64,000 nucleotides of DNA from Apostichopus japonicus. Its lineage: Eukaryota; Echinodermata; Holothuroidea; Aspidochirotida; Stichopodidae. The position numbers and the translations under genes are program-made. The DNA lies in contig NC_092582.1 in assembly GCF_037975245.1 (NCBI RefSeq), positions 25,890,077-25,954,076 of the forward strand. Reading direction: 5' to 3'. How positions within the stretch are numbered: the first letter of the stretch is position 1; each line of letters begins with the position of its first letter. Positions 1 to 11,712 of this stretch are shown piece after piece. The notes beneath the pieces are model-generated. The model worked only from the letters and a program-made list of their open reading frames with translations. It was not told the DNA's origin and ran no database searches.

Positions 1-480
1 GTTAGGTTAGTATAGTAGGCTTAAAGGTTACGTTATAAATATGACAGAGTTACTGGTAAACAGCTTAATTTTCTAATGTAGACTGTACAGTGTTTCTCTT
101 TGAGCAAGAAACGTAGATTTGTTCTCTTCGCAAATCTAGGACAGCAAAACAGAACTTTTCAATTACTGTCATAAAGGGATTAACATGGATGGGGAGGGGC
201 CCAGAGAAAAATTGACGTGAGGTGGGAGGGGAGGGGTGTGATTGGTTGGTGAGGTGCTCTTCATAATCAAAGCTTTCATACTATTCACATACAGACTAAA
301 CGAAGACGTCCAAGCGGAATTGCAATAAAAAAAAGGAAAATTAATTTCTCTCCTGTCATAACACCGGATATGGTGGTGGCCTGCTGGGGATCGTTTCCAC
401 GAACCCACCCTCCCCCGTGACCCCTTGTCTCACAGTTCTCTTTAATTGATATTTCCAACCGATCAACAGATGAATTTACA

Positions 481-672
481 ATTATATTGTATAGAGGCTA
501 TAGTAAATATTATTTGTATATTGCATTACGGCTATAGTAAGTATTATTTGTATATTGTATTGAGGCTATAGTAAATAGTATCTGAATATTGTATTGCGGC
601 TGTAGTAAGTATTATTTATATATTGTATTGAGGCTATATCTGAATGTTAAATTGAGGCTATATAGTAAATAT
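481..672. repeat. minisatellite, about 34-36 bp unit
   Basis: About five imperfect copies of a unit containing GAGGCTATAGTAAATATTAT followed by TTGTATATTG. No gene is visible in the flanking 1-1430. Confidence 0.8.
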
Positions 673-1049
673 GCCGGAGAAACGTCTTTACTAGGCAGAC
701 GTACATATGTGTTGTTATACTTACTAAACTATATAAAACCATTGATAGAACGTTACCTGACATTACCTTGACACATATTTCGTGCAAAATGAAACAAAAC
801 ATAACATAACAAAAGACATTGGTGCCAGTTTTCCTCCGGCATATAACTTTATACCACAATAATCTGGTTAAGTGCTTGTTTTGCACGTCGGAAAGCAGAT
901 ATAGGCGTGAGGGTATAGCCTTACTTATTCCTTAATGTCGTTTAGTCTCAATCGTACACAAAAGCTTCGTATCTATATAAGTTGGTTATTTTTGTTCAAG
1001 CTCAACTGGTTGTAAAGACGAGATGAATTAAATTAATACGTGGGAGGAA

Positions 1050-1066
1050 GAAATATATATATACAT

Positions 1067-1113
<47 letters not shown>

Positions 1114-1130
1114 CATAAATATATATACAC
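1050..1130. repeat. AT microsatellite
   Basis: A run of ATATAT with scattered C, A and T interruptions. Confidence 0.9.
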
Positions 1131-1435
1131 TTGAAATCCGCTATATACATGGAAATACAGTATTTATAGTACTACTGGATTAGCGAAGTTTTGTGTTTCT
1201 GCAAGTTGGCATGCAATAATCCCATTGTAACCGGCCTAACGTTAACGCTATACTGTAGTATACATTGGTAGAACTGCTTATACTAACAGCTCCAGTGCAG
1301 ATGCCCCCATGCAGCAAAGAAGATGGATTCTGGTGCTTTTTATATCATGCACAGGGATTGGAAACTCGTCCAATTGACCGCAAACACCAACTGCATTGTG
1401 TTGACCTTTAACTTTACGAAAGAAGCGATAAACTG

Positions 1436-1680
1436 ATTACAGTATCTAATTGATTAATCGCTTATATAATATTGATGATCTAACTGGTTAATCTCAATAG
1501 AATATTGATGATCTTATTGATTAAATTTCCTATAGAATATTAATGATCTAATTGATCAATCTCCGATAGAAAATTGATGATCTAATTGATTAATCTCCTA
1601 TAGAATATTAATGATCTAACTAGTTAATCTTCTATAGAATATCGTCGATCTAACTGGTTAATCTCCGATAGAATATTGTC
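1436..1680. repeat. minisatellite, about 34 bp unit
   Basis: About seven imperfect copies of GATCTAATTGATTAATCTCC followed by TATAGAATATTAAT. The GATCTAAC/TGGTTAATC variants alternate with the GATTAATC form. Confidence 0.85.
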
Positions 1681-1804
1681 AAAATAGTGCAACGTCAAGC
1701 ATGCAGTTACCAGAAGATAAAGGTGGGTCACTAACGTAGGCCGTATGGATCAGGGTGATACCAATTAAATGTGTACAAACAGAGCATAGTTGGGGAAGTG
1801 GTAG

Positions 1805-1960
1805 AGGGATGACTATGCTAATCCACCAGGCATGGGCGGGAATAGGTGTAGTAGGAGGGCTATACTTACCCACCAAGCATGGGCGGGAAGAGGTAATGGG
1901 AGGACTATACTCTCCCACCAAGCATGGACGGGAAGCTTAGTGGGAGGACTATATTAACCG
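1805..1960. repeat. minisatellite, about 45 bp unit, three copies
   Basis: Three copies of CCACCAAGCATGGGCGGGAA plus GAGGTAATGGGAGGACTATA. Small reading frames across it are repeat-driven. Confidence 0.75.
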
Positions 1961-3600
1961 ACAAGTCCGATTTTGAGAAGGTAAACTTTAACTTTCAGGC
2001 CAATCAGAAATGTAACACCGTATCGGATGGTTACCTTTTGTTTTCGTAATTTCAAGATGAAAGGAGGAAAAAATTAATAAATATTGCAAATTGAACCCCC
2101 GATGGTCTGCATCTTCGCTCCCAATTGTCCATGTAGAAAATGGTCTTGTTTGTTCAAGCTATATGCAATGCGTTCCTTTCGTCCTTTGAAAACGCATTTC
2201 GATTGGATGCACCCTTCACTTATGTATAAGTTACAATAATTGTGATATAATATCGTGGCTCGGTGTTGTCAAATTTAGACTTGCTCAAGCATCCTCGTAA
2301 CTATAACAAGGGTCAATAAACTATGATTGAACGGAAACGTTACTAGCTGTGTTTTTTAGTCATTCATCAAATACATTTCTATCAGGCCAGGTTTCTCTCT
2401 GCTTTATACGTTGACTATTCTCTCTACAATACATATTGGGCAAGAAAAGACTTTGTCAGGCAAAATAAATGAATAATTTACTGATGTTGCTGATATCGAA
2501 GAACACAATCGAAGGTTGTAACCATGTCAACATGTTACGGTGAATTACACGAGCAAGGCAAATTTCCTGTAAAACAATGAATATTTCATGAATATATGCC
2601 TGGGTACGACCAATCAATTTATCAAACATGTGTACGCATGAACTATATCAATATCAATAAGTAAGATCGCATGGTAAGCCCAACCGTCAGGACTCCATGG
2701 TGTGTATATACCCCTCCCTCTACACCCCCCCCCCCCCCATCTTACTCACCCTACGCACACCTATGGCGCATTTTAGTCTAGCCTACACATTAAGTGGTAG
2801 ATAAATTGTGTTATTAAACGAGAGAGCCAGGGAGGAGCGGGAAAAATCAGGGATTTATGAAAAGTTAGAAACCAAGAACAGTTTATCCTCTGATATTAGA
2901 TAATAACTCGTCATAATAACCCATATACGTACAGTGTGAGGCTATATTAAGGGTTTCACATACACATTAACTGCTGTTTACCCACAAATCTATTATCTAG
3001 GACAAAACTACACATTTGGGAATTAACCGAAGACATGTTTCACAAACAACGTAAACCACAAGGAGTCTTGTCACAAAATTCTGAAGACCATGCACATACA
3101 GGCTATAGTCTAAACAGTGGCTTGTATAATTCATACATCTTAATTAAGAAAGGACCTTTCATGAAATTGCAAAAATAATTTCTGGATGAGTTAACATGCT
3201 TACAAGCATATTCACCATACATTTATGACATTGATATATATGCAAACACACTACAGCGTTGTATATACTATGTAAATTTATATAGAAGGTTGCATAAGGC
3301 GTGGTTTGTGCTTTCTGCACTCCAAGGACGGTTATTATTGTTTGATGATTTAGTTTAGAAATATATACATAATTTACAGCGATTTTTAATATAGGGAAAC
3401 CATAACTTTGGGCGGGAAAGAAAAGCTGTTTTAGTTCTTAGTTCAAGTTGGTAAAAATAGAAATAATGTTATAACGTTTTCAATTATATATATTCATTTG
3501 CCTTTGTCGTTTACCTCCATTTCATTAACAAAATTCTGTTCAAAGTATCTCTTTCGAGAAGCGGCTTTAGGGAATCACAAATGACTTCGAGTTGGTTAGC
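1961..3600. other. intergenic, no feature recognised
   Basis: AT-rich sequence with a poly(C) run near 2727. No convincing exon, RNA gene or transposon end was found on either strand. Confidence 0.6.
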
Positions 3601-3857
3601 ATCATGTTTGATCTCTAGAGTAAGGCAAAATATGTCACCAAAACAGAACTAGTATTGTTCGATACAGGTGACAAACGCCTACAGTGGAATTATGACCTTC
3701 CTTACCGGTCTCGAACCTCTGGACATACAATTACCGTCCATAGCCTAGTGGTTAGAGGGTCCGCATATAACACGGGAGGCCCGGGTTCGAATCCCGGTGG
3801 AGGCTGGAAGTTTTTACACTGTTCTGGATTTTCCAACTCATTACGTTTTCAATTATA

Positions 3858-3858
<1 letters not shown>
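3601..3858 (+). mobile_element. tRNA-derived SINE-like repeat, copy 1
   Basis: It has the pol III A box (TAGCCTAGTGG, 3741-3751) and B box (GGTTCGAATCC, 3784-3794), with an intact T-arm CCGGG/CCCGG. The outer tRNA arms do not pair, so it is not a functional tRNA gene. A 130-base non-tRNA module precedes it and a tail ending in TTTTCAATTATAT runs into an AT microsatellite. Copy 2 at 52253-52510 is colinear and exactly as long, which defines the ends. Confidence 0.75.

Positions 3859-3906
<48 letters not shown>
3857..3906. repeat. AT microsatellite at the SINE 3' end
   Basis: About 24 AT dinucleotides directly after the SINE tail. Copy 2 also has an AT-rich tail. Confidence 0.9.
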
Positions 3907-5099
3907 GTATTGATTATTCAGTTCATATTGATCTAATAAATCTGCACCTTCTTTTCAGATATAACACACTGTTGATATCGTTCAAACTTATACTTCCAGC
4001 ATGTGTAAAACACATGTAGTTCGGAGGCTAAATGCCAGAGGTCACACCTTCAACGCATCGAGAGACGCAGTTTCCGTACTATATGTTTTCCACATGTTCT
4101 TCGCAGTCTCTGTTCAAGTGTTTAAGATGTATAGAGGAAGTAACCTAATTTTACCAAGGCAACATATCCTCACTTCCGCTCTATAATACATCTGACATGG
4201 GTATAGTGTATATGATATAGCTGGCTAAATACGAGATATTCGTTCATATGTGAACTATTCAAATGATTCATTTCTACAGAAATGATTATCAAACTGTGCA
4301 GTGTGACCTAATTTATTGGATTTATGATCCTCCATAATAATTGGTCGCTCGTCTGTGTTGGTGGTTCTACTGGTGTGCATGTGAAAACTGGCTTTGTATA
4401 ACTGTCAATAAGGGTATATTACCCAAACTTGTGTAAAGAGTGCATCGGCCAAGATAATGTTATGGGCACTAACTAACCTTAATACATTGTTTCCCGAAAG
4501 GTTCATTAGTTAACGCATTCATGCGCGGATCGTTAAACAGATATTGAGACATTAACTTAGTTTTCCAGGTAAATTACAGGTTATACAAAAAAGCACTCTA
4601 CCCTGCATCTTGAAATGTGTACTTTGTTTATGATTAATGACATATACAGGAAAGATGAATTTGACCAACACAGTTTCAAAGTTTACAGAATCAGTTGAAG
4701 AACGACAATACATATTTTGTGACATGTCCGTGTTCTACATACCTTCTTCCCAACTGAAGCCGTTTCACCTGCCAACCAGTATGATATAGGCATTCACTGT
4801 TCGCAATACAGATGATCTACTGGGCATGCGCAGGACCGTACCTGCGGTGATGGTGGATGCAGATGACCCCTCCTCCCTTTAACAATGTCAGAGGTTGAGA
4901 ATGACCAACTGTATACCAAAAAAGTATCAACTAATTACAAACATGATAGCATAATACAACTCTATAATGGACCCCTGTATGCTAATAGACAAGTTTGGAC
5001 CAACATGATGTACGATACTACCGCATTGCGTTGCACATCCAATGGTTCAAACAGAACACAGTTTACCTTCCACGTATATCACATCTCACTATCCCAACA
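3907..5099. other. intergenic, no feature recognised
   Basis: No exon, RNA gene or transposon ends were recognised. Confidence 0.55.
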
Positions 5100-5234
5100 C
5101 TTTACCGTAACATCACAGTGCACCATACAATCATCCTACAGTGCACTATGACATACCGTCATATTACAGTACACCATACCGTCACAATACCGGACACCAT
5201 ACCGTCACAATACCGGACACCATACCGTCACATG
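5100..5234. repeat. degenerate edge of the 23-bp satellite
   Basis: Diverged units (CACCATACCGTCACAATACC, CACTATGACATACCGTC) of the array that resumes at 5430, separated from it by a non-repetitive insert. Confidence 0.8.
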
Positions 5235-5429
5235 TTTTTTTGTTTTTTTGGTCTCTATTTTGTACCTTTGTTATACTTTGTCAGTTTGTATTTTGGGGAT
5301 ACCTCACTTACAAGTTCTTATGAACTTTTCGAGGATCCCCACAACCATATACTTTGTATGTATACACTTGAATTATGTAAAATTTTGATTACGTTGATGG
5401 TTGAAATATAGTTGAACAAACAAACAATA
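5235..5429. mobile_element. unidentified insert that splits the 23-bp satellite
   Basis: About 190 bases of unrelated sequence, T-rich at its left end (TGTTTTTTTGTTTTTTT) and A-rich at its right end (AACAAACAAACAATAA), with a GGGGAT...ATCCCC foldback inside. Interruption of an otherwise continuous array implies insertion. It could be a truncated retroelement 3' end; I cannot name the family. Confidence 0.45.
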
Positions 5430-6735
5430 AGTGCACCATACCGTCACATTACAGTGCACCATACTGTTACAATACAGTGCACCATACCGTCACAATACAG
5501 TGCACCATACCGTCACATTACAGTGCACCATACCGTCACATTACAGTGCACCATACCGTCACATTACAGTGCACCATACCATCACATTACAGTGCACCAT
5601 ACCGTCACATTACAGTGCACCATACCGTCACATTACAGTGCACCATACCGTCACATTACAGTGCACCATACCGTCACATTACAGTGCACCATACCGTCAC
5701 ATTACAGTGCACCATACCGTCACATTACAGTGCACCATACCGTCACATTACAGTGCACCATACCGTCACATTACAGTGCACCATACCGTCACATTACAGT
5801 GCACCATACCGTCACATTACAGTGCACCATACCGTCACATTACAGTGCATCATACCGTCACATTACAGTGCACCATACCGTCACATTACAGTGCACCATA
5901 CCGTCACATTACAGTGCACCATACCGTCACATTACAGTGCACCATACCGTCACATTACAGTGCACCATACCGTCACATCACAGTGCACCATACCGTCACA
6001 TTACAGTGCACCATACCGTCACATTACAAGCACCATACCATCACATCACAGTGCACCATACCGTCACATTACAGTGCACCATACCGTCACATTACAGTGC
6101 ACCATACCGTCACATTACAGTGCACCATACCGTCACATTACAAGCACCATACCATCACATCACAGTGCACCATACCGTCACATTACAGTGCACCATACCG
6201 TCACATTACAGTGCACCATACCGTCACATTACAAGCACCATACCGTCACATTACAAGCACCATACCGTCACATCACAGTGCACGATACCGATATAATACT
6301 ATCAACCATACCGTCACATTACAGTGCACCATACCGTCACATTACAGTGCACCATACCGTCACATTACAGTGCACCATACCGTCACATTACAGTGCACCA
6401 TACCGTCACATTACAGTGCACCATACCGTCACATTACAGTGCACCATACCGTCACATTACAAGCACCATACCATCACATCACAGTGCACCATACCGTCAC
6501 ATTACAGTGCACCATACCGTCACATTACAGTGCACCATACCGTCACATTACAAGCACCATACCGTCACATTACAAGCACCATACCGTCACATCACAGTGC
6601 ACGATACCGATATAATACTATCAACCATACCGTCACATTACAGTGCACCATACCGTCACATTACAGTGCACCATACCGTCACATTACAAGCACCATAACG
6701 TCACATCACAGTGCACCATACTGTTACAATACATG
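5430..6735. repeat. satellite array, 23-bp unit, about 56 copies, with higher-order structure
   Basis: The unit is CACCATACCGTCACATTACA plus GTG, with a 22-bp variant ending ACAAG. The unit lacks stops in all three forward frames and 23 is not a multiple of 3, so every frame stays open for hundreds of codons; these frames are not genes. A variant block (CGATACCGATATAATACTAT) recurs at 6281 and 6600, a 319-base period, which equals 14 units with three 22-bp variants. Confidence 0.97.
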
Positions 6736-7637
6736 TATAGCATCATGCCATCCATATACAATACACGCCATCGCTTCTAGTGTGCGTATCGCGTGCTTTT
6801 GTGAAGTTAGGAGTCAAGTTTCGTTTCAGCTTGGCAAGCCTTGGCTATATATGCGTTTACATTATTTACAGATGTGAACAAAGCCGCGGATAAGAAATGA
6901 CATTAAGAATGAAAAAATATAAACAATTCATCGACTCCTGGCGATTGTCTTTGTTTATAGCCTATATGGAATAGATGTGTACTAATATACATACTGAAAG
7001 AAACTACTAATGTCAAGCCCATATTTCAGTGTTGAATAATTAACGATAATGTTCCATGCGCATAGGCGTACGGGACCATTTCAGTTTGGGGGGGCAGAAC
7101 TTTTTGTGCCCGAAAGTTCCCGTGACACTATCTAAGCGGAGCGCCACCATCGGTTGGCGCGTAGCGTACAAGAAAATTTTTGGCAAACAATGCCTCTCAG
7201 ATTGCCGGAAACGGCACTTCTGAGGCCTTGCAAGTTGCATCTAAACATTCTTTACTTTATAATCTCACCTTTTAGAAATTTACACTTCCCCAAAAATTTT
7301 GTAAATTAGAAGAAGAAAAAATGGTAACATCACTTTGAAGGGGAAAAATGGGACAGTATATTTTTAAAGCTCCATATATTTAGTTACCTTATTTATTATT
7401 TTAACACAGTACTCAGCTACCTCCAGAAAAACATACATTGTTCAACGACACGTAGGCGGGATAATGTCGCTGTCTCGGTGAGACTGCAATTTGTCTCACA
7501 AAAAAAGTATAAAATATAACAAAGAATATGATAAACCTGTACTTCTAGGCTTGTAGGCACTCCCCCCCCCCCCCCCCCACACCATCCATGAACAAGAAAA
7601 ATGTTTCTTATATACACTCATGTTGGGGATGTCCAGT

Positions 7638-8284
7638 CAAGGGCGGCGGAAGCACTTTTAATCTGGGGGGCACCAACCTCAAAGGGCACTTTGCAGAAAT
7701 TCGATTGGACTGATGCAGCCGTATATTTAGTACCCTTTATAACTCTTATTGTATTATCTTATTTGTGTATACACATCACTCCATCAACGCCCCCCCCCCC
7801 CCAAAGGAAAATATGCATACTAGCACTGCAATTTCCAAAGCGCAAATTGGGAAACAAGGAAGTTTTCTTTTGAGACAAAATGAGGTGAAATCATGCTAGT
7901 TGCTAATGTAGGAATCTTCCGAATTAGAGTTTTTTTTTTCTTGTTAATATCTTAACAAATTTTTTCCATTCGAAATAGCTTTGAGTTTGACCCACAGAAA
8001 TTCATTAAAAGTCACGGGTTTAGCCAGGATTTGCAAAGTTGTGTGCAAGACTATCTGAGCGGAGCGCCACCATCGGTTGGCGCGGAGCGTACTATAAAAT
8101 TTTTGGTTTTACAAACCCCTCAGATGGCCGGAAACGGCCCTCCCCGAGTGTTCATTCTGGTTCCCTGGCCTCTTGCTAACTTGAGGCACCTCAATTTTTA
8201 TGTAAAAAAGGCACATTTTTAACCTGAGGAAAATTGGGGGGGGGGGGCACGTGCCCCCTGTGACCCCCGGTTCCGCCGCCCTTG
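7638..8284. mobile_element. nested hAT-like element inside the 7.1-8.7 kb element
   Basis: Ends CAAGGGCGGCGGAAGC and GGTTCCGCCGCCCTTG are inverted repeats. The flanks GTCCAGT and GTCCAGGT are an imperfect duplication. It has its own copy of the shared GCGGAGCGCCACC module at about 8050. Confidence 0.75.
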
Positions 8285-8465
8285 GTCCAGGTATACAATT
8301 GACTAGTTAGAAAAAAAATTGATCGTGCAAAAAGCATGGTAGCCCAGATGAACTGGGCTTACGGTGGTGTTACACGGAATTATTCGGGCATCTTGATGCT
8401 AAATAAAGAAAATCATGGAATTGTCGGGAAAAATTTGAAAAAGATTCGGGCAAGCTACTGCATAT

Positions 8466-8470
<5 letters not shown>

Positions 8471-8520
<50 letters not shown>
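8471..8520. repeat. AT microsatellite
   Basis: About 25 TA dinucleotides next to the left arm of the 8.5-kb hairpin. Confidence 0.9.
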
Positions 8521-8521
<1 letters not shown>

Positions 8522-8623
8522 CCAGAGGACAAGAACTTTGATTCGGGCAAAAGTCTTGAAAAATTCCTCTTAGGCTGCCCGAATTTTTCAGGACTTTTGC
8601 CCGAATTTCTTGTCCTCTGGAAA
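8519..8623. repeat. long imperfect hairpin
   Basis: The left arm 8519-8566 (TTTCCAGAGGACAAGAA...) pairs with the right arm 8581-8623 over about 43 bases, leaving a 14-base loop. One arm has a small insertion. It lies inside the 7.1-8.7 kb element. Confidence 0.85.
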
Positions 8624-8679
8624 TTTGGGGGGCAGTCTGCCCCCCCTGCCCCCTGCCTCGTACGCCTATGTCCATGCGC

Positions 8680-9695
8680 CCTGTATAATAAATCAATTTA
8701 TAATATAATTATTATTCATTTTAATTTGTTACTTTGTAATGCATGGAAACGGGATCGGGTGACTAAATCGGGTGAGTATATGTGAAAATAAAATATAACA
8801 TAATCTTCAGACTTGACAAAGTTTGTTTCGCAGAACTGGGTTTATACATTCTAACATGTTGAAACTCTCTCTATTGATCACACTGTATGGGTTCCCCACT
8901 GTTGCCCTCTCCCCCCTCACCTCTGTTGCAGACACCCTTACAGACGGCATAGATTACTGACATATTTTATCCACGACGGAAGGTCGTAAACGAATAAGAG
9001 TCATCGGAATCGATTAAAGACACATTGTCCTGCTAAGAGATATTGTTGCTAGGGTAGATGTAGCGTGTAGGACGACAAAAACAAGTGAACATTGTACGTT
9101 AGTCTCGACATGAAACGGTCCATACGGCGCTGAACATGTCACGTGTAAAACAATATGATAATTTATATTATTTGGCAGAGTCAGTATAGTGGATGATTGT
9201 AAGTTTTAAAGAGACTGTCTAAGTAGTGGTGTTTCTTGACCTTATTTCAGCGTTGAATTTCTCTTTGAGAGCCTGAGCAATTTAGACTCTTGTTGCGGAA
9301 TTTGTTCGTCAAACTAGCGCTGGATGATAAGTTTACCTACCACAGAAGACAGCACCACACGTATCGTTGATACTGTGCCTAGGGAATACGGAAACATCAC
9401 GAAACCAAATACCGAAGCGGCGCGTTGCCACGAAGATAAGAGCTCGAGGCAAAATCATAACAAGTTTGCTAAACAAAGATCAAGTTAAAAACAATTAAAA
9501 AGAATGCTTTCAAGCTTCTCCGGTTAGGAAAATAGTCTGTGTAAAAATAACTAATTGTGTACGATAAACTGTCCCCATTGATATTGATATGTGCTGTATC
9601 TAGACAGTAGAGCAAGCGAACATATCTGTAGAGGGCATCAAACATCGGTCAAATATTGCACTTGCCCATGTCTGTATCACTTTGACAACAGTGTG
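8680..9695. other. intergenic, no feature recognised
   Basis: No exon or transposon structure found. Confidence 0.55.
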
Positions 9696-9835
9696 GACAC
9701 AGCGATGGGGACACAAATGTGGGGGGAATGCAGTGTGAACACTACAGTTTAGACACCCCAGTTTAGACACCAGAGTAGGGACACTAGGTCGGGACACTAA
9801 AGTTAGGACACAATATTGGGGACAGCACAATGAGT
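9696..9835. repeat. degenerate minisatellite, 14-17 bp unit
   Basis: Diverged copies of GTNNGGACACNA: GTGTGGACACAG, GGGGACACAAATG, AGTTTAGACACC, AGTAGGGACACTA, GTCGGGACACTA. Confidence 0.65.
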
Positions 9836-11370
9836 CACCACAGAGGTGTTACTACTACGAAGATGTCTTAGTGGGGACACAACTAACAAGTGGTAGGGTG
9901 TGTTGTGAGTTACATATTTGGGCTATTTAAGCATATCACGCGATAGATCAGTAACTTGACATCACTGTCATCAACATAATGCATATCCAATGAACCCTGA
10001 CGGTGTGGTGTAGGCTAACCATGTCGCTCTTCTACAAGTTAATTACTTTGACACATGTACACTTTATAAATGTACACACATATATGTACACATAAAAAAA
10101 ACACATATATGTACACATAAAGAACAAATGAAAAATCAAATACGAATTTCAAAATAAAATATGGCTCGGCTATGTAACGAAATAATAATGTCCAGGCATA
10201 TACAAAATGACTTTATATATACTGGTCAAATATATCAAACCGCTGTTCAACACTTCTTAGTGATTTAGACTATGTAGACGGATAGGTTATGTTTAGATAT
10301 TTATACTTCACTGGCATTGGTCACGGCTATCAATCAAATTAAGGAAACCTGTCGTCGTGGCCTGCACCAAAGGTGTTATCATGTCTATGTAGTTTCCGAT
10401 GAGTTTCATCACACAACTGAATTGAGGCGCACATCCTTGCGAGAAGATATCACCAAACACATATCCTATATTAGCTTTCATACATGTCCAATTCGAAGAG
10501 GAACTTGAGTCTTCTGTTAGATAATACAATATACACTCCCCTTCCAGACATGTGTCAAGTGTGTGTCACTATATATTACTCAGTCAACACAAAAAATATT
10601 GTACTATAGTAACCTTGCCTTACTTCTAACCTTAATTTGAGATGTAATGTTCTCACTACTTAAATGATTCTATACGAAACGCAATCTGTTATTCACAAAT
10701 GTTGCCGCAATAAATTGAGCTGGCCTAACCTTAATAGTTTATATGTTAGGCTTGGTAGTACAGTTTGTTTGCCATGTCGAAAGGATAGATATGGTGTAGA
10801 TATTTACAACCTAGACGTATAGCAGTGATTTTTAACGGCCTACACACACACGCACACACACACAAATCAAATGTGCCCGGAATCATCATTTTAGTGCTTG
10901 ATATATAAATTATTACTAAATTTATCGAACGACATATCACACTCCGTCAGTAAAACACTGTTTCACATCGGTGTTAAATTGCATGAAATAAGCACGTGTA
11001 CAAAAAAAATAGGAACTTTCGACTTTTACACTTCATTTTGGTCAAATGAAAGTTTATCTTACCAACCTAACGAACAATCTGGTTGTCGGGGTTTGACTTC
11101 AGTAGCATCATGATAAAATAAACACAAGAAGAAATCAATAAAGAAACGGAACTTAGAGCTGATATCGAAAATAAGCCATCAACTGGTGACATTCACTGTG
11201 ATTTATTGCCTAGCAACGGGAAAGAGGAAATCTCATTCTACTCATTCTGCTTTGTATTATCTTGTTTCTAAGAACATTTTTTTGCCTCCAATTTCCTGTT
11301 TTTACGTTATAATGATGTATACTTTATACCTCGTATTATATTGTGTACTTCAATGCTCATTGGATGGTCT
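9836..11370. other. intergenic, no gene recognised
   Basis: Only an AC-rich microsatellite at about 10833-10863 and a short repeated ACATATATGTACACATAAA at 10078-10122 stand out. Confidence 0.55.
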
Positions 11371-11712
11371 GGTAGAATACTGTAGGGTTAACAGGTGTAC
11401 AACGCATGGTGTCATAGAATACTGCAGGGTTTACACTTTACAGGTGCACAATGGATGGTATAATAGAATACTGTAGGGTTTACAGGTGTACAATGAATGG
11501 TATAATAGAATACTATAGGGTTTACACTTTACAGGTGCACAATGAATGGTATAATAGAATACTGTAGGGTTTACACATTACAGGTGCACAATGGATGGTA
11601 TAATAGAATACTGCAGGGTTTACACTTTACAGGTGCACAATGAATGGTATAATAGAATACTGTAGGGTTTACACGTGTACAATAGATGGTCTGGTAGAAT
11701 ACTATAGGATTT
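11371..11712. repeat. minisatellite with 46- and 61-bp unit forms
   Basis: About seven copies of ATGGTATAATAGAATACTGT plus AGGGTTTACA and AGGTGCACAATGA. The units differ by presence or absence of an ACACTTTACAGGTGC segment. Confidence 0.85.

Larger units (their letters stand above)
7061..8671. mobile_element. hAT-like non-autonomous element with perfect 8-bp TSD, containing a nested element
   Basis: It begins CATAGGCGTACGGGA, ends TCGTACGCCTATG, and is flanked by TCCATGCG at 7053-7060 and 8672-8679. Terminal inverted repeats with an 8-bp duplication are the hAT signature. It carries the shared GCGGAGCGCCACCATCGG module at about 7127, an AT array at 8471-8520 and a long hairpin at 8519-8623. 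No transposase is present. Confidence 0.9.

Noticed and set aside
3733-3810. Genuine tRNA gene
   Set aside because: Boxes A and B and the T-arm are good, but the acceptor stem does not pair and the surrounding 258 bases are shared with a second copy.
5412-6877. Three overlapping forward frames of up to 466 codons
   Set aside because: They are the three readings of a stop-free 23-bp tandem unit; there is no codon-like variation and no splice context.
8521-8622. The long hairpin as another CAGAG...CTCTG insertion
   Set aside because: Flanking bases continue the inverted repeat instead of forming a direct repeat, so no target duplication is visible.
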